The notes: generated by a model from the sequence alone, not told the origin. Positions 1 to 6,933 are shown, counted from the stretch's first letter. The stretch: DNA of 9,383 nt from Methanobacteriota archaeon (GCA_030643285.1 DAOWMC010000023.1:1-9383), one strand, 5' to 3'. A program made the numbers and translations.

Positions 1-575
1 AGGTCCGCATCTGTGTAAATGAAGGCTAACATTGTGCCCATATTGGGCTCTATCATTCCAGCCCCCTTGGCTATTGCCCCCACGTGTATTTTACCAACCT
101 CAATCGAAATCTCCTTTTTCGATAAGTCTGTGGTTAAGATGGCGTTAGCCGCATGATCACTTGCCTCTTCGGATGCATCGAGCTTTCCAACGATGTCTTT
201 AAACTGATTTTGAATTTCATCCATATCAAGTTGACGGCCTATTATACCTGTGGATGCGACGGCTACAAAGATGGAATCTATGTTTAATGCGGTTGCAGCC
301 ATCTTTGCCATCATTTTGGAATTTTCAAGCCCTTCAATTCCGGTAAAAGCATTTGCATTTCCACTGTTTGCGATTATTGCAGATAACTTACCGGAACTGA
401 TATGCTCTTTTGTTACCTGCACTGAGGCTGCCTTTATCTTGTTTTTTGTAAAGACGGCTGCTACGTTTCCTTCACCGGATATTAAGGCCAGGCCATGGCC
501 GCAATCTTTTGTACCCCATGCCTTTACCCCTTTAACTGCACAGATTCCACCATCAACGATTTTCAATTCAATCAC
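1..575 (-). CDS. argJ: Bifunctional glutamate N-acetyltransferase/ornithine acetyltransferase ArgJ (3' end outside window)
   Basis: ArgJ moves the acetyl group from N-acetylornithine to glutamate in the cyclic arginine pathway; some homologues also make N-acetylglutamate from acetyl-CoA. About 191 codons are visible, roughly the N-terminal half of a family usually near 400 residues. The oxyanion-hole-type motif STGIIG is at residues 108-113. The self-cleavage and nucleophile motif GMIEPNMGTML is at 173-183, with catalytic Thr181 encoded at 35-33. ArgJ precursors cut themselves before this Thr into alpha and beta chains, so the window ends just inside the beta chain. The start is read as GTG at 575-573, giving VIELKIVDGG; it lies 4 bp after the stop of the upstream acyl-CoA synthetase gene, which implies co-transcription and probably translational coupling. 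No strong Shine-Dalgarno precedes it. The family assignment is secure. Mono- versus bifunctional activity cannot be decided from sequence. Confidence 0.95.
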   Translation of the reverse strand, partial: MIELKIVDGGICAVKGVKAWGTKDCGHGLALISGEGNVAAVFTKNKIKAASVQVTKEHISSGKLSAIIANSGNANAFTGIEGLENSKMMAKMAATALNIDSIFVAVASTGIIGRQLDMDEIQNQFKDIVGKLDASEEASDHAANAILTTDLSKKEISIEVGKIHVGAIAKGAGMIEPNMGTMLAFIYTDAD

Positions 576-579
576 TTTT

Positions 580-2067
580 CTAAACAGTGGTTTGTTTTAG
601 ATAATCTCCATACCATGCCATCTTCGAAAGGGCAAAAGCTGCTAGATCTGGTTCGGAATACAGAATAATACCATTCTCCTCCAATTCCATCGCGCTTTTT
701 GGAATGCTTTCGTGTATCCCCATCAGAACAATCGGCTTACCATATTTTTTCTTTAGCACGATCAATTGATCATTAAATTTCTTTTCAATGGGCTCTATGG
801 CTTTGGTGAAAGAGCCTAACATATTCTTGAGGTTTTCGGGGAAGTTGGATAGCATAGAATCCATCATATCCGAGAAACTAACTCCCATACATATGGCGCA
901 GTCAATCTCATCGCTCTTTAAAAGGAGTTCAAGGGAATCAGTAAGTGCCGAAAAGTCAGCCCCATCCGAACCACCGATCCCACCGGAGGCTGTTATATCC
1001 ACAGGATTTCCGTGACTCCAAAAAGACGGTAGATATTTATTCATCTCCTCTATGAGGCCCTCGGATAACATGGGAACTTCAAGACCCATCTTTCCACATG
1101 CATCTGCTGCAAGAACGCCTGCTCCGCCACCAGGTGTTACTATCCCAACCCTTTTTCCCTTTGGGATTGGTAACAATGAGAATGCCTTTAAGAGCTCAAG
1201 CATCTCGGTACCGTTTGATGCCTTTAGCACCCCTGCCTGTTTCAAAGCAATACTGTTGATCAGATAAGATCCTGCAAGGGACCCTGTGTGCGAGTTTGCT
1301 GCTCTTGCACCTTCTTCTGTGGCTCCGGCTTTGAGCATTATAAACGGTTTCCTTTTAGTTGCCTCTTTACTTATCTCAAAGAACCTTCTACCATCCCTCA
1401 GCCCTTCTATGAAAGATAAAACAAGTTCTGTATCTTCATCCTTAGCGAAATATTCCAGTAGGTCCTCTGCCGTAAGATCCGCCTCATTTCCACTGCTGAC
1501 AAACTTATTGAAGCCGATTCCATGGTTGGATGCTACAAGCATGTTTACCGTACCCAATGTTCCACTCTGTGATACAAATGAGGTTCCCCCAGGACGTGGC
1601 ATCATCATATTCATTAGTGGATACAGCTTTACAGGGGAGCTACAGATGCCCATACAATTTGGTCCAACAAAACGTACCCCTGCATTGTTTGCTATCCTAA
1701 CAACTTCATCTTCAAGCTTCTTTCCTTCTTTTCCTACCTCGCTGAATCCTGAAGATATAATAACTGCTGCTCCGATTCCTGCATCGATGCCATCTTCCAT
1801 CACCTGAGCAACGGACGACGCAGGTACACAGACTACCAGAAGATCCGTATCACCTGGCAGACTTTTAAAATCAGTGTAGGTTTTTAACCCAAGGATTTTT
1901 CCACCTTTTCGATTGACCGGATATATCCCGCCTTCAAATTGGCCGACTACGATACTCATAAGAGTCATTGATCCGATTTTGAGAAGGGATTTAGAAGCAC
2001 CCACTATAGAAACGGCTCTTGGATAAAACAAAGGTTTTAATTCGGTTACTATGTCTTTTTTTGTCAT
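580..2067 (-). CDS. acdA: Acetyl/acyl-CoA synthetase (ADP-forming), alpha subunit
   Basis: This family converts acyl-CoA, ADP and phosphate to the free acid, CoA and ATP, and is used by many archaea for substrate-level ATP formation. The 495-residue protein has an N-terminal CoA-binding Rossmann domain (IVGAS at 21-25, PVNRKG at 50-55, VGPNCMG at 134-140). Succinyl-CoA-ligase-like domains follow (SQSGT at 166-170, SSGNEADLT at 191-199). The motif NSHTGSLAGS at 258-267 carries His260, the expected phosphohistidine of the alpha subunit. TPGGGAGVLAAD (311-322) and HGNPVDI (352-358) fit the C-terminal part. The ATP-grasp beta domain is absent, so a separate beta subunit is needed; none is encoded in the window. 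The start is ATG at 2067 with GGAG at 2079-2076, 8 nt upstream. It follows mptE by 42 bp and precedes argJ by 4 bp. Acyl substrate preference is unknown. Confidence 0.9.
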   Translation of the reverse strand: MTKKDIVTELKPLFYPRAVSIVGASKSLLKIGSMTLMSIVVGQFEGGIYPVNRKGGKILGLKTYTDFKSLPGDTDLLVVCVPASSVAQVMEDGIDAGIGAAVIISSGFSEVGKEGKKLEDEVVRIANNAGVRFVGPNCMGICSSPVKLYPLMNMMMPRPGGTSFVSQSGTLGTVNMLVASNHGIGFNKFVSSGNEADLTAEDLLEYFAKDEDTELVLSFIEGLRDGRRFFEISKEATKRKPFIMLKAGATEEGARAANSHTGSLAGSYLINSIALKQAGVLKASNGTEMLELLKAFSLLPIPKGKRVGIVTPGGGAGVLAADACGKMGLEVPMLSEGLIEEMNKYLPSFWSHGNPVDITASGGIGGSDGADFSALTDSLELLLKSDEIDCAICMGVSFSDMMDSMLSNFPENLKNMLGSFTKAIEPIEKKFNDQLIVLKKKYGKPIVLMGIHESIPKSAMELEENGIILYSEPDLAAFALSKMAWYGDYLKQTTV

Positions 2068-2109
2068 TTTCTGTTCTCCATACGGTGTCCGTCATATTTA
2101 CCTGTTGAT

Positions 2110-2724
2110 CTAAGATAAAAGTTTTGAAATCAATTTGTGTGCCCAATCAAGCTTTTTTTTCTTAGTTTCATTCACGCTCCTGTCATCAAAATCAAAGCCA
2201 ATTAACTTAATTGTCCTGGCATTAAAGCTTTTTGCAATAAAAACACATCTATCACCGTCTGTAAAGCCACCGAAGTTGTGTATGTTATCAAACGGTTCTG
2301 ACTGTGTAGTGCCTAAAACGTTTGTTAGCTCCGGTACAACCTTTTTTAACATTTTTATGTTGTCACCGTGGGCATGCACAACCATAAAAGATCCAAGTCT
2401 GTTTGAATAGAATAAATCTCCAATGACCCCGTCGAGGTCAGTTACTATAACATCTGCGATGATTCCGTTCTTTATTAACACAGACGTTGCACCATCAGCA
2501 GCAATTACAACTTCGTCTTTTATCTCTTTTAGCTCATCCTGAAGCGATGGTGCCCCACCACATATAATTACATCTTTTTCTTCCAATAAGTTATAAAGAT
2601 CGGTTACTTTATCCTCTTGTATCATGTTAGATAAAATCTCTGCAGCCTCATCATCCTTTTTTTGGTCAAAGCCAAATTCTTTTAGGATTTCTTTATAGAT
2701 CGGTTCCCATCTAGCGTAATCCAT
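2110..2724 (-). CDS. mptE: MptE-like 6-hydroxymethyl-7,8-dihydropterin diphosphokinase (DUF115 type)
   Basis: The archaeal MptE family transfers diphosphate from ATP to 6-hydroxymethyl-7,8-dihydropterin in the synthesis of tetrahydromethanopterin (or folate in some archaea). The 204-residue protein shows the family's glycine-rich motif VIICGGAPSLQDEL at 52-65, AADGATSVLIKNGI at 75-88 and the acidic VTDLDG at 94-99. VHAHGDN (116-122), GTTQ (138-141), NFGGFTDGDRC (150-160) and LIGFDFDD (174-181) follow, in the order seen in MJ1634-type proteins. I chose ATG at 2724 because GGAG at 2737-2734 sits 9 nt before it. An in-frame TTG at 2739 would add five residues but overlaps that ribosome-binding site. 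The gene starts 18 nt after the M50 protease stop. The cytosolic enzyme has no evident functional link to the membrane genes before it. Confidence 0.88.
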   Translation of the reverse strand: MDYARWEPIYKEILKEFGFDQKKDDEAAEILSNMIQEDKVTDLYNLLEEKDVIICGGAPSLQDELKEIKDEVVIAADGATSVLIKNGIIADVIVTDLDGVIGDLFYSNRLGSFMVVHAHGDNIKMLKKVVPELTNVLGTTQSEPFDNIHNFGGFTDGDRCVFIAKSFNARTIKLIGFDFDDRSVNETKKKKLDWAHKLISKLLS

Positions 2725-2742
2725 TTTACATCTCTCCAAAAC

Positions 2743-3894
2743 CTAAAAACTAAAAAATCTCATAAAAAAATCTGTAAATAGATCCCACATCACATAATAC
2801 ATTGAAATAGAGTATATCAAAATTATAGAGGTAACCACAGCGGCGATACTTCCATATGCAGAATAGGCCACTTTTTGTTTCTTACTGTATCCACTAAAAT
2901 CTGACTTTTTACCAACCAGGGATCTGAATGGCGCCAGAATCGCCTTTTTCAAAAATTCAAATGAATCCGTTCTCAAATTTGGAACATCAAGTGCATCCAT
3001 CAACATATAGTATCCATCAAGTAAGATTAACGGGTTAAAACCAAATAGCACACTTAAAAAATTAAAGTAAACAAGCCTTTGCAACGTCAGTTGAGCAAAT
3101 GGTGAAAGTGTGGCAAACTCCCAGATTAAAACCATTCCACACCCCATTAGAAGCGTGGCAAGTGGTCCTGCAAATGAGACAAATATTCGTTCACTCTTTT
3201 TTTCGCAAAGCCATGCATCGCTTGTATCACAGTAAAGGTAAGGTTGAATCAGGTAAAGCATAACGCCTATCTCCCATACGTGTCTGTTGAATTTTTTACA
3301 TGCCAATGCATGACAAAACTCGTGAATTACACCCATTGGTGCAAATATAATAAATAGAACTATAACGCCAACGTAACCGGAATCCCAAACACGGATGGTT
3401 TCAGGTCCAGAAAAGGTGCTAAAATTTAGTGAAAATATTGTAAGGCCCAGAATTATCAAAATCAGGTAAATTGGAGTCATCCACTTTGAGAACAACCACC
3501 ATGTTCTCTTGTATATTGAATCACAGAGCTTGTCAGGATGTAATATTGGAAATTTTATTGAAAGAAGTTTGGAAAACTTATTTTCAGCTTTTTTCAGCCT
3601 CTCTTCCTTATCAGGGTACTTTTTTACGTAAACATCGCCCTCTATAAGTTTACTTTTTTCTAAATCTTTTAAAAAAAGCTCCAAACCTTCTTCAGTTAAC
3701 TCTCCGAACCGTTCTCTAACCTTCTTGACTATTTCACCCACGCTATTTTTTCCATCTAACAGATCCCAGATAAAAGCTTCCGGTTCGTTGAATCGGTAAT
3801 AATCAGTCTCATTATCATCTCTTAAAATATAATAAACCTCTCCGCCTTTTTCAAATCTTTTAAGTTCAAAACTCGAAATGCGTCTTGGCATCAT
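2743..3894 (-). CDS. Membrane site-2 metalloprotease (M50 / SpoIVFB-like) with N-terminal PqqD-like domain
   Basis: This 383-residue protein joins two modules. Residues about 8-88 look like a PqqD-type winged-helix fold: RFNEPEAFIWDLLDG (34-48), then VGEIVKKVRERFGE and a closing helix ending in KSKLIEG. PqqD-like domains bind peptides in RiPP pathways. Residues about 138-383 form a polytopic membrane M50 zinc protease with HEFCH (191-195; His191, Glu192 and His195 as zinc and catalytic residues). The second metal motif NPLILLDGYY is at 287-296, with Asp293 as the third ligand. CDTSDAWLC (222-230) followed by FAGP (241-244) is typical of the 'putative peptide zinc metalloprotease' branch. About six hydrophobic segments are visible. 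The start is ATG at 3894, doubled by ATG at 3891, without a clear Shine-Dalgarno; an in-frame stop lies a short distance upstream. It sits between spoIIM and mptE. The substrate is unknown, and the sequence supports catalysis but not a pathway. Confidence 0.88.
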   Translation of the reverse strand: MMPRRISSFELKRFEKGGEVYYILRDDNETDYYRFNEPEAFIWDLLDGKNSVGEIVKKVRERFGELTEEGLELFLKDLEKSKLIEGDVYVKKYPDKEERLKKAENKFSKLLSIKFPILHPDKLCDSIYKRTWWLFSKWMTPIYLILIILGLTIFSLNFSTFSGPETIRVWDSGYVGVIVLFIIFAPMGVIHEFCHALACKKFNRHVWEIGVMLYLIQPYLYCDTSDAWLCEKKSERIFVSFAGPLATLLMGCGMVLIWEFATLSPFAQLTLQRLVYFNFLSVLFGFNPLILLDGYYMLMDALDVPNLRTDSFEFLKKAILAPFRSLVGKKSDFSGYSKKQKVAYSAYGSIAAVVTSIILIYSISMYYVMWDLFTDFFMRFFSF

Positions 3895-3945
3895 CAGTGC
3901 AAATTCATTTGGTACTATACATTAACTTTGTGATAGTTATACCTC

Positions 3946-4539
3946 TTATATCATCTGTGATGTTACATAAGCCTCAATCATTGCAGCCAAAAATAAGAGC
4001 GGTAAAACAACATAAACAAACGCCTGCAATCCATCAAAAAATTCATTTTTTATGTTTACCCACCCACCCTCTTTTGTTAACAATGAACGTGTAACTTCGT
4101 GCCCTATCTTCAACCCAATTGCAGCAGATAAAAACACCATTGGCAGTTCTATTATCCCGTGGGGTATTATTCCCAAAACTATATGTTGAAAACTCGTTAT
4201 CTCCATGGCCTTAAAAACAACGACTCCTACAATAAATCCATTAAAAGCAATAATTCCAACCGGGGCAATACCAAAAAAGAAACCCAGTCCGATTGACAGG
4301 AGACATGCAAAAGAATTTCTAAAGTATATTGCAAACATCAGGTAAAAAGAAGACATGTTCAATAATTCGCCAAAACCTTTTATAAGCTCTTCCATAATAT
4401 TTGTCGAAAGTTCTGGCTCGGCTGAGCTGTAAATGTATCCTGCTCCCGCTGAAGCAAAAAAGATAATTGCAATAAAAAGCGTATAAAACCTGACTGAGCG
4501 CATGTAATCTTTTATTTCAAAAAAAAGTGATTTATTCAT
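3946..4539 (-). CDS. SpoIIM-family polytopic membrane protein
   Basis: The 197-residue integral membrane protein has about five hydrophobic segments (near 17-36, 62-80, 81-110, 115-145 and 172-190). SpoIIM (PF01944) hallmarks are FRNS at 73-76 followed by GLGFFFG (84-90), the Asn-Gly pair at 100-101, and PHGIIELP at 126-133. In Bacillus, SpoIIM belongs to the engulfment complex; archaeal homologues have no established role and do not imply sporulation. I place the start at ATG 4539, preceded by AAGGTGA at a good distance. GTG at 4551 (after GGAG) and TTG at 4557 are in-frame alternatives adding four or six residues. The TTG start would overlap the DUF63 stop. All options imply tight coupling to DUF63. 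The M50 protease gene follows 51 bp later. Family is fairly secure; function and exact start are not. Confidence 0.85.
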   Translation of the reverse strand: MNKSLFFEIKDYMRSVRFYTLFIAIIFFASAGAGYIYSSAEPELSTNIMEELIKGFGELLNMSSFYLMFAIYFRNSFACLLSIGLGFFFGIAPVGIIAFNGFIVGVVVFKAMEITSFQHIVLGIIPHGIIELPMVFLSAAIGLKIGHEVTRSLLTKEGGWVNIKNEFFDGLQAFVYVVLPLLFLAAMIEAYVTSQMI

Positions 4540-4553
4540 CTTTTTATTCACCT

Positions 4554-5387
4554 TCAAACTCCCAAGGTCATTCTAATTGTGTTTCTGACCCCTGGCGCAA
4601 ACCCGAGCACTAAAACAACTAAAAGAACCAGATTCTTTAAGTCAATTTCCCCCTCATCGGTGAAATATTCATGTAATATGTAAAGTGTCGGAATTAGTAT
4701 TATAATTTTTAGCGGATACATGACCAATGCAGAATCCGTGTATTTTATTAAAAAGCTTTCTACCACATGTTTTCCCACATACCCAAGTTTTTCGATCCCA
4801 ATATAGCTCGATGAGGCATCCACCAAATGACCTGTTAAAATTGCAAAGCTAATTTTGTTTTTCAAAAAATCAAGGCCCATGTAATGACCTATTGCATAAA
4901 ACACAGATGAAACTGCAATTGCTATTGAAAAAACTGCAAATGGAACCCACATCACCTCAACACTTTTTTCCATAAGCAGCATCGTCAAGCTTACTATTAT
5001 CCATGCAACCCCAATAAACCCAAAGAGCCGGTTATAATCCGAAATTTTTTTTATTTTAAACAATTTGACCGAAATAACCAAAGAGGATACACAGATAAAG
5101 AAGATAAGAAAATAGATAAGGGGCGTGATAAAGAGATAACGTACAGGCGCCTCAAATATCTCTGCATCTTCAGCGACTCTCAGAACCGAGCCTAAGATTA
5201 TGTAAGGGGAAGTTGCAAGTATAAAACGCTCATCTATTCTTACATTTAGCTTTTTTAGTAACCTTAAAACCCCGAACAGGCATAAGCCTAATACAATTGC
5301 ATACGTTATTGTATCAACAGGGTTGTATTTGGTGTCATAAACAATAGGATTAATATAGTAATGCCGAATAAATTGGGTTATATTCAT
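4554..5387 (-). CDS. DUF63-family archaeal membrane protein
   Basis: The 277-residue protein has seven or eight predicted membrane spans (around 24-43, 56-70, 85-110, 121-139, 147-169, 178-197, 220-239 and 252-270). It matches DUF63 (PF01889), an archaeal family of unknown function. Recognisable elements are the N-terminal YNPVDTITYA (21-30), the polar intramembrane motif GHLVDASSSYIG (186-197) with His187 and Asp190, KHVVES (206-211), and a C-terminal APGVRNTIR (264-272). The conserved His, Asp and Ser residues inside a span suggest a catalytic or transport site rather than a purely structural role; that is inference. The start is ATG at 5387 with GAGG at 5398-5395, 7 nt upstream. It is the first gene of the six-gene minus-strand run. 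Its stop meets the start region of spoIIM, and its 5' end lies only about 23 bp from divergent egsA. Confidence 0.85.
   Translation of the reverse strand: MNITQFIRHYYINPIVYDTKYNPVDTITYAIVLGLCLFGVLRLLKKLNVRIDERFILATSPYIILGSVLRVAEDAEIFEAPVRYLFITPLIYFLIFFICVSSLVISVKLFKIKKISDYNRLFGFIGVAWIIVSLTMLLMEKSVEVMWVPFAVFSIAIAVSSVFYAIGHYMGLDFLKNKISFAILTGHLVDASSSYIGIEKLGYVGKHVVESFLIKYTDSALVMYPLKIIILIPTLYILHEYFTDEGEIDLKNLVLLVVLVLGFAPGVRNTIRMTLGV
5350..5357 (+). promoter_or_regulatory. egsA: Candidate TATA element for egsA
   Basis: TTAATATA on the plus strand lies about 60 nt before the chosen egsA start. It would put a transcript start near 5380 and a leader of about 30 nt, with the element inside the first codons of the divergent DUF63 gene. 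A second AT-rich motif, GTTATATTC at 5378-5386, would instead give an almost leaderless transcript. With so little intergenic space the egsA promoter has to overlap DUF63 coding sequence. The assignment rests only on archaeal TATA spacing (about 25-30 nt before initiation). Confidence 0.3.
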
Positions 5388-5410
5388 TGTTAATCCTCTA
5401 TGGTGTTATC

Positions 5411-6460
5411 GTGAAACAAAGCAAATGGATGCAACTGCCGCGCAGTGTGGTCATTGGTCACGGCGTATTATCTGAAGTTGGTAAGGTCTGTAAGGGACTT
5501 AAGCTTAGCGGTTTGGCAGTTGTGGTCACTGGCCCCACTACAAAATATTCCGCCGGAAAGAGGGTTCATCAAATTCTCTCAGATGAGGGATATGATGTGG
5601 ATATGATAGAGGTAAAATCGACTAATGATTATGATATAGAAGAAGTTAAAATACTGACACAAAAGACAAGGGCAAGATTCATGTTAGGTGTCGGTGGTGG
5701 TAAGTCCATCGATGTGGCAAAATTTGTATCAAATGAACTTGACATACCTTTTCTGAGCATTCCAACAGCGGCGTCACATGATGGTATTGCATCTTTTTTA
5801 GCCTCTATAAAGCAGAAAGGGAAAAGTGTTTCAGTTCCTGTTCATGCACCACTTGGAATCGTTGCTGACACCGAGGTCATATCATCCGCACCAAAAAGGT
5901 TGATGGCTGCCGGATGTGGTGATATAATCTCAAACTATACAGCGGTGAAGGATTGGGTACTTGCAGCAAAACTTAGAAACGAAAGATACAGTGAATATGC
6001 TGCCGCTTTGTCTGACATGACTGCTAAAATTATTGTTGACAATTCAAATTCGATAAATCCATCTTTTGATGAGTCTGTTCGAATCGTGGTCAAGGCCCTT
6101 GTTTCAAGTGGGGTCGCAATGAGTATAGCCGGCTCTTCCAGGCCAGCTTCAGGCTCTGAGCACAAATTCAGCCATTCTCTTGACCTTATATGCGAAAAAC
6201 CAGCGTTGCACGGAGAGCAATGTGGCGTTGGCGCGATCATGATGATGTACCTGCATGACGGAAACTGGCAGAGTATAAGAAATTCTTTAAGGGTGATAGG
6301 CGCCCCAACAAATGCAAAGGAACTTAACATTAAAGAAGAAGATATTATATGGGCACTGGTTCATGCACATGAGATAAAACCTGAACGGTACTCCGTATTG
6401 GGTCCGGGTCTAACCGAAAGTGCCGCTGAAAATCTTGCTCATGAGACTAATGTGATATGA
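5411..6460 (+). CDS. egsA: sn-glycerol-1-phosphate dehydrogenase
   Basis: This cytosolic enzyme reduces dihydroxyacetone phosphate to sn-glycerol 1-phosphate with NAD(P)H, setting the stereochemistry of archaeal ether lipids. The 349-residue protein begins with WMQLPRSVVIGHGVL (6-20), the family's usual N-terminus. The nucleotide-binding GVGGGKSID is at 93-101 and PTAASHDGIAS at 118-128. Expected zinc ligands are Asp171 (GCGD), His251 (GSEHKFSH) and His267 (LHGEQ). All key residues are intact. I prefer GTG at 5411, which has GGTG five nt upstream and yields a normal N-terminus. The same frame is open back to a TTG at 5387, but that start adds eight untypical residues and collides with the divergent DUF63 start codon. 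UPF0179 follows after 15 bp, so the two are very probably one transcript. Confidence 0.95.
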   Translation: MKQSKWMQLPRSVVIGHGVLSEVGKVCKGLKLSGLAVVVTGPTTKYSAGKRVHQILSDEGYDVDMIEVKSTNDYDIEEVKILTQKTRARFMLGVGGGKSIDVAKFVSNELDIPFLSIPTAASHDGIASFLASIKQKGKSVSVPVHAPLGIVADTEVISSAPKRLMAAGCGDIISNYTAVKDWVLAAKLRNERYSEYAAALSDMTAKIIVDNSNSINPSFDESVRIVVKALVSSGVAMSIAGSSRPASGSEHKFSHSLDLICEKPALHGEQCGVGAIMMMYLHDGNWQSIRNSLRVIGAPTNAKELNIKEEDIIWALVHAHEIKPERYSVLGPGLTESAAENLAHETNVI

Positions 6461-6464
6461 AAAC

Positions 6465-6471
6465 GGGGGGA
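6465..6471 (+). promoter_or_regulatory. Strong Shine-Dalgarno for the UPF0179 gene
   Basis: GGGGGGA lies 4 nt before the ATG at 6476, entirely within the 15-bp gap after egsA. It fixes the downstream start and indicates independent ribosome loading on a shared egsA transcript. Confidence 0.6.
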
Positions 6472-6475
6472 CAAA

Positions 6476-6922
6476 ATGAGTGAAAATGTAACCGTAACTT
6501 TGATAGGAACAGGATTGGCAAAAAAAGGTGTGGAATTTATCTTCAATGGTCCAACAGTCGAATGTGAAAAATGTAAGCTAAGAAACTCGTGTTTGAGTTT
6601 GGATGTTGGCAAGTCCTACCGAATAGTTGGATTAAGGTATGGGAATAAACATGATTGTCCGGTTCATGATTCCAGCGTGGTTGCAGTCGAAGTTGTTGAA
6701 TTACCATCGATTGCTGCTGTTGAATCAAGAAAAGCTTTTTCAGGTTCCAAACTGATTTTCGAGCCAATAGACTGTGATAACATATCATGCGATTTATACC
6801 GGTTTTGTAACCCAGACTCATTAAATGCCGGTGATCAGTGTACAATTTCCAATGTGATAGAAGATATACACGAAAAATGCCAGAAAGGCTTATCGCTAAA
6901 GCTTGTTGAATTAAAAAGATAA
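6476..6922 (+). CDS. UPF0179 family Cys-rich protein
   Basis: This 148-residue protein matches UPF0179, an archaeal family of unknown function. It has nine cysteines in two groups. The N-terminal group is Cys30, Cys33 and Cys39 (CX2CX5C) plus Cys61 in HDCPVHD. The C-terminal group is Cys100, Cys105 and Cys111 (CX4CX5C, in SCDLYRFCNP), then Cys122 and Cys135. The spacing suggests two metal sites, zinc or iron-sulphur, one per half; the sequence cannot tell which. The first half opens with a beta-rich stretch (VTVTLIGTGLAKKGVEF). There is no signal peptide or membrane segment, so it is probably cytosolic. It follows egsA by 15 bp with a strong ribosome-binding site, which suggests but does not prove a link to lipid or redox metabolism. 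Its 3' end converges on the archaellin gene. Confidence 0.85.
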   Translation: MSENVTVTLIGTGLAKKGVEFIFNGPTVECEKCKLRNSCLSLDVGKSYRIVGLRYGNKHDCPVHDSSVVAVEVVELPSIAAVESRKAFSGSKLIFEPIDCDNISCDLYRFCNPDSLNAGDQCTISNVIEDIHEKCQKGLSLKLVELKR

Positions 6923-6933
6923 AAAATAAAAAA
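6913..6933 (-). terminator. Oligo-T terminator of the archaellin gene
   Basis: Read on the minus strand, the bases just after the archaellin stop form T6-A-T6, then ATC, then T5. Runs of T on the non-template strand terminate archaeal RNA polymerase without needing a hairpin. The signal overlaps the last codons of the convergent UPF0179 gene. In the plus direction the same stretch is A-rich, so it would not stop the egsA-UPF0179 transcript. Confidence 0.6.

Noticed and set aside
250..600. A 116-codon plus-strand open frame at 250-600
   Set aside because: It is antisense to argJ, which shows clear family motifs on the minus strand; the translation has no recognisable features.
1286..1807. A 173-codon plus-strand open frame
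   Set aside because: It is antisense to the acyl-CoA synthetase gene and is a low-complexity Ser/Pro/Ala translation typical of a shadow frame.
3946..4539. Evidence for sporulation from the SpoIIM name
   Set aside because: SpoIIM-family proteins are widespread in non-sporulating archaea and bacteria; the name reflects the Bacillus founder only.
5387..5410. Earlier TTG start for egsA
   Set aside because: It adds residues not typical of the family and overlaps the DUF63 start codon; GTG 5411 has GGTG upstream and gives the usual N-terminus.
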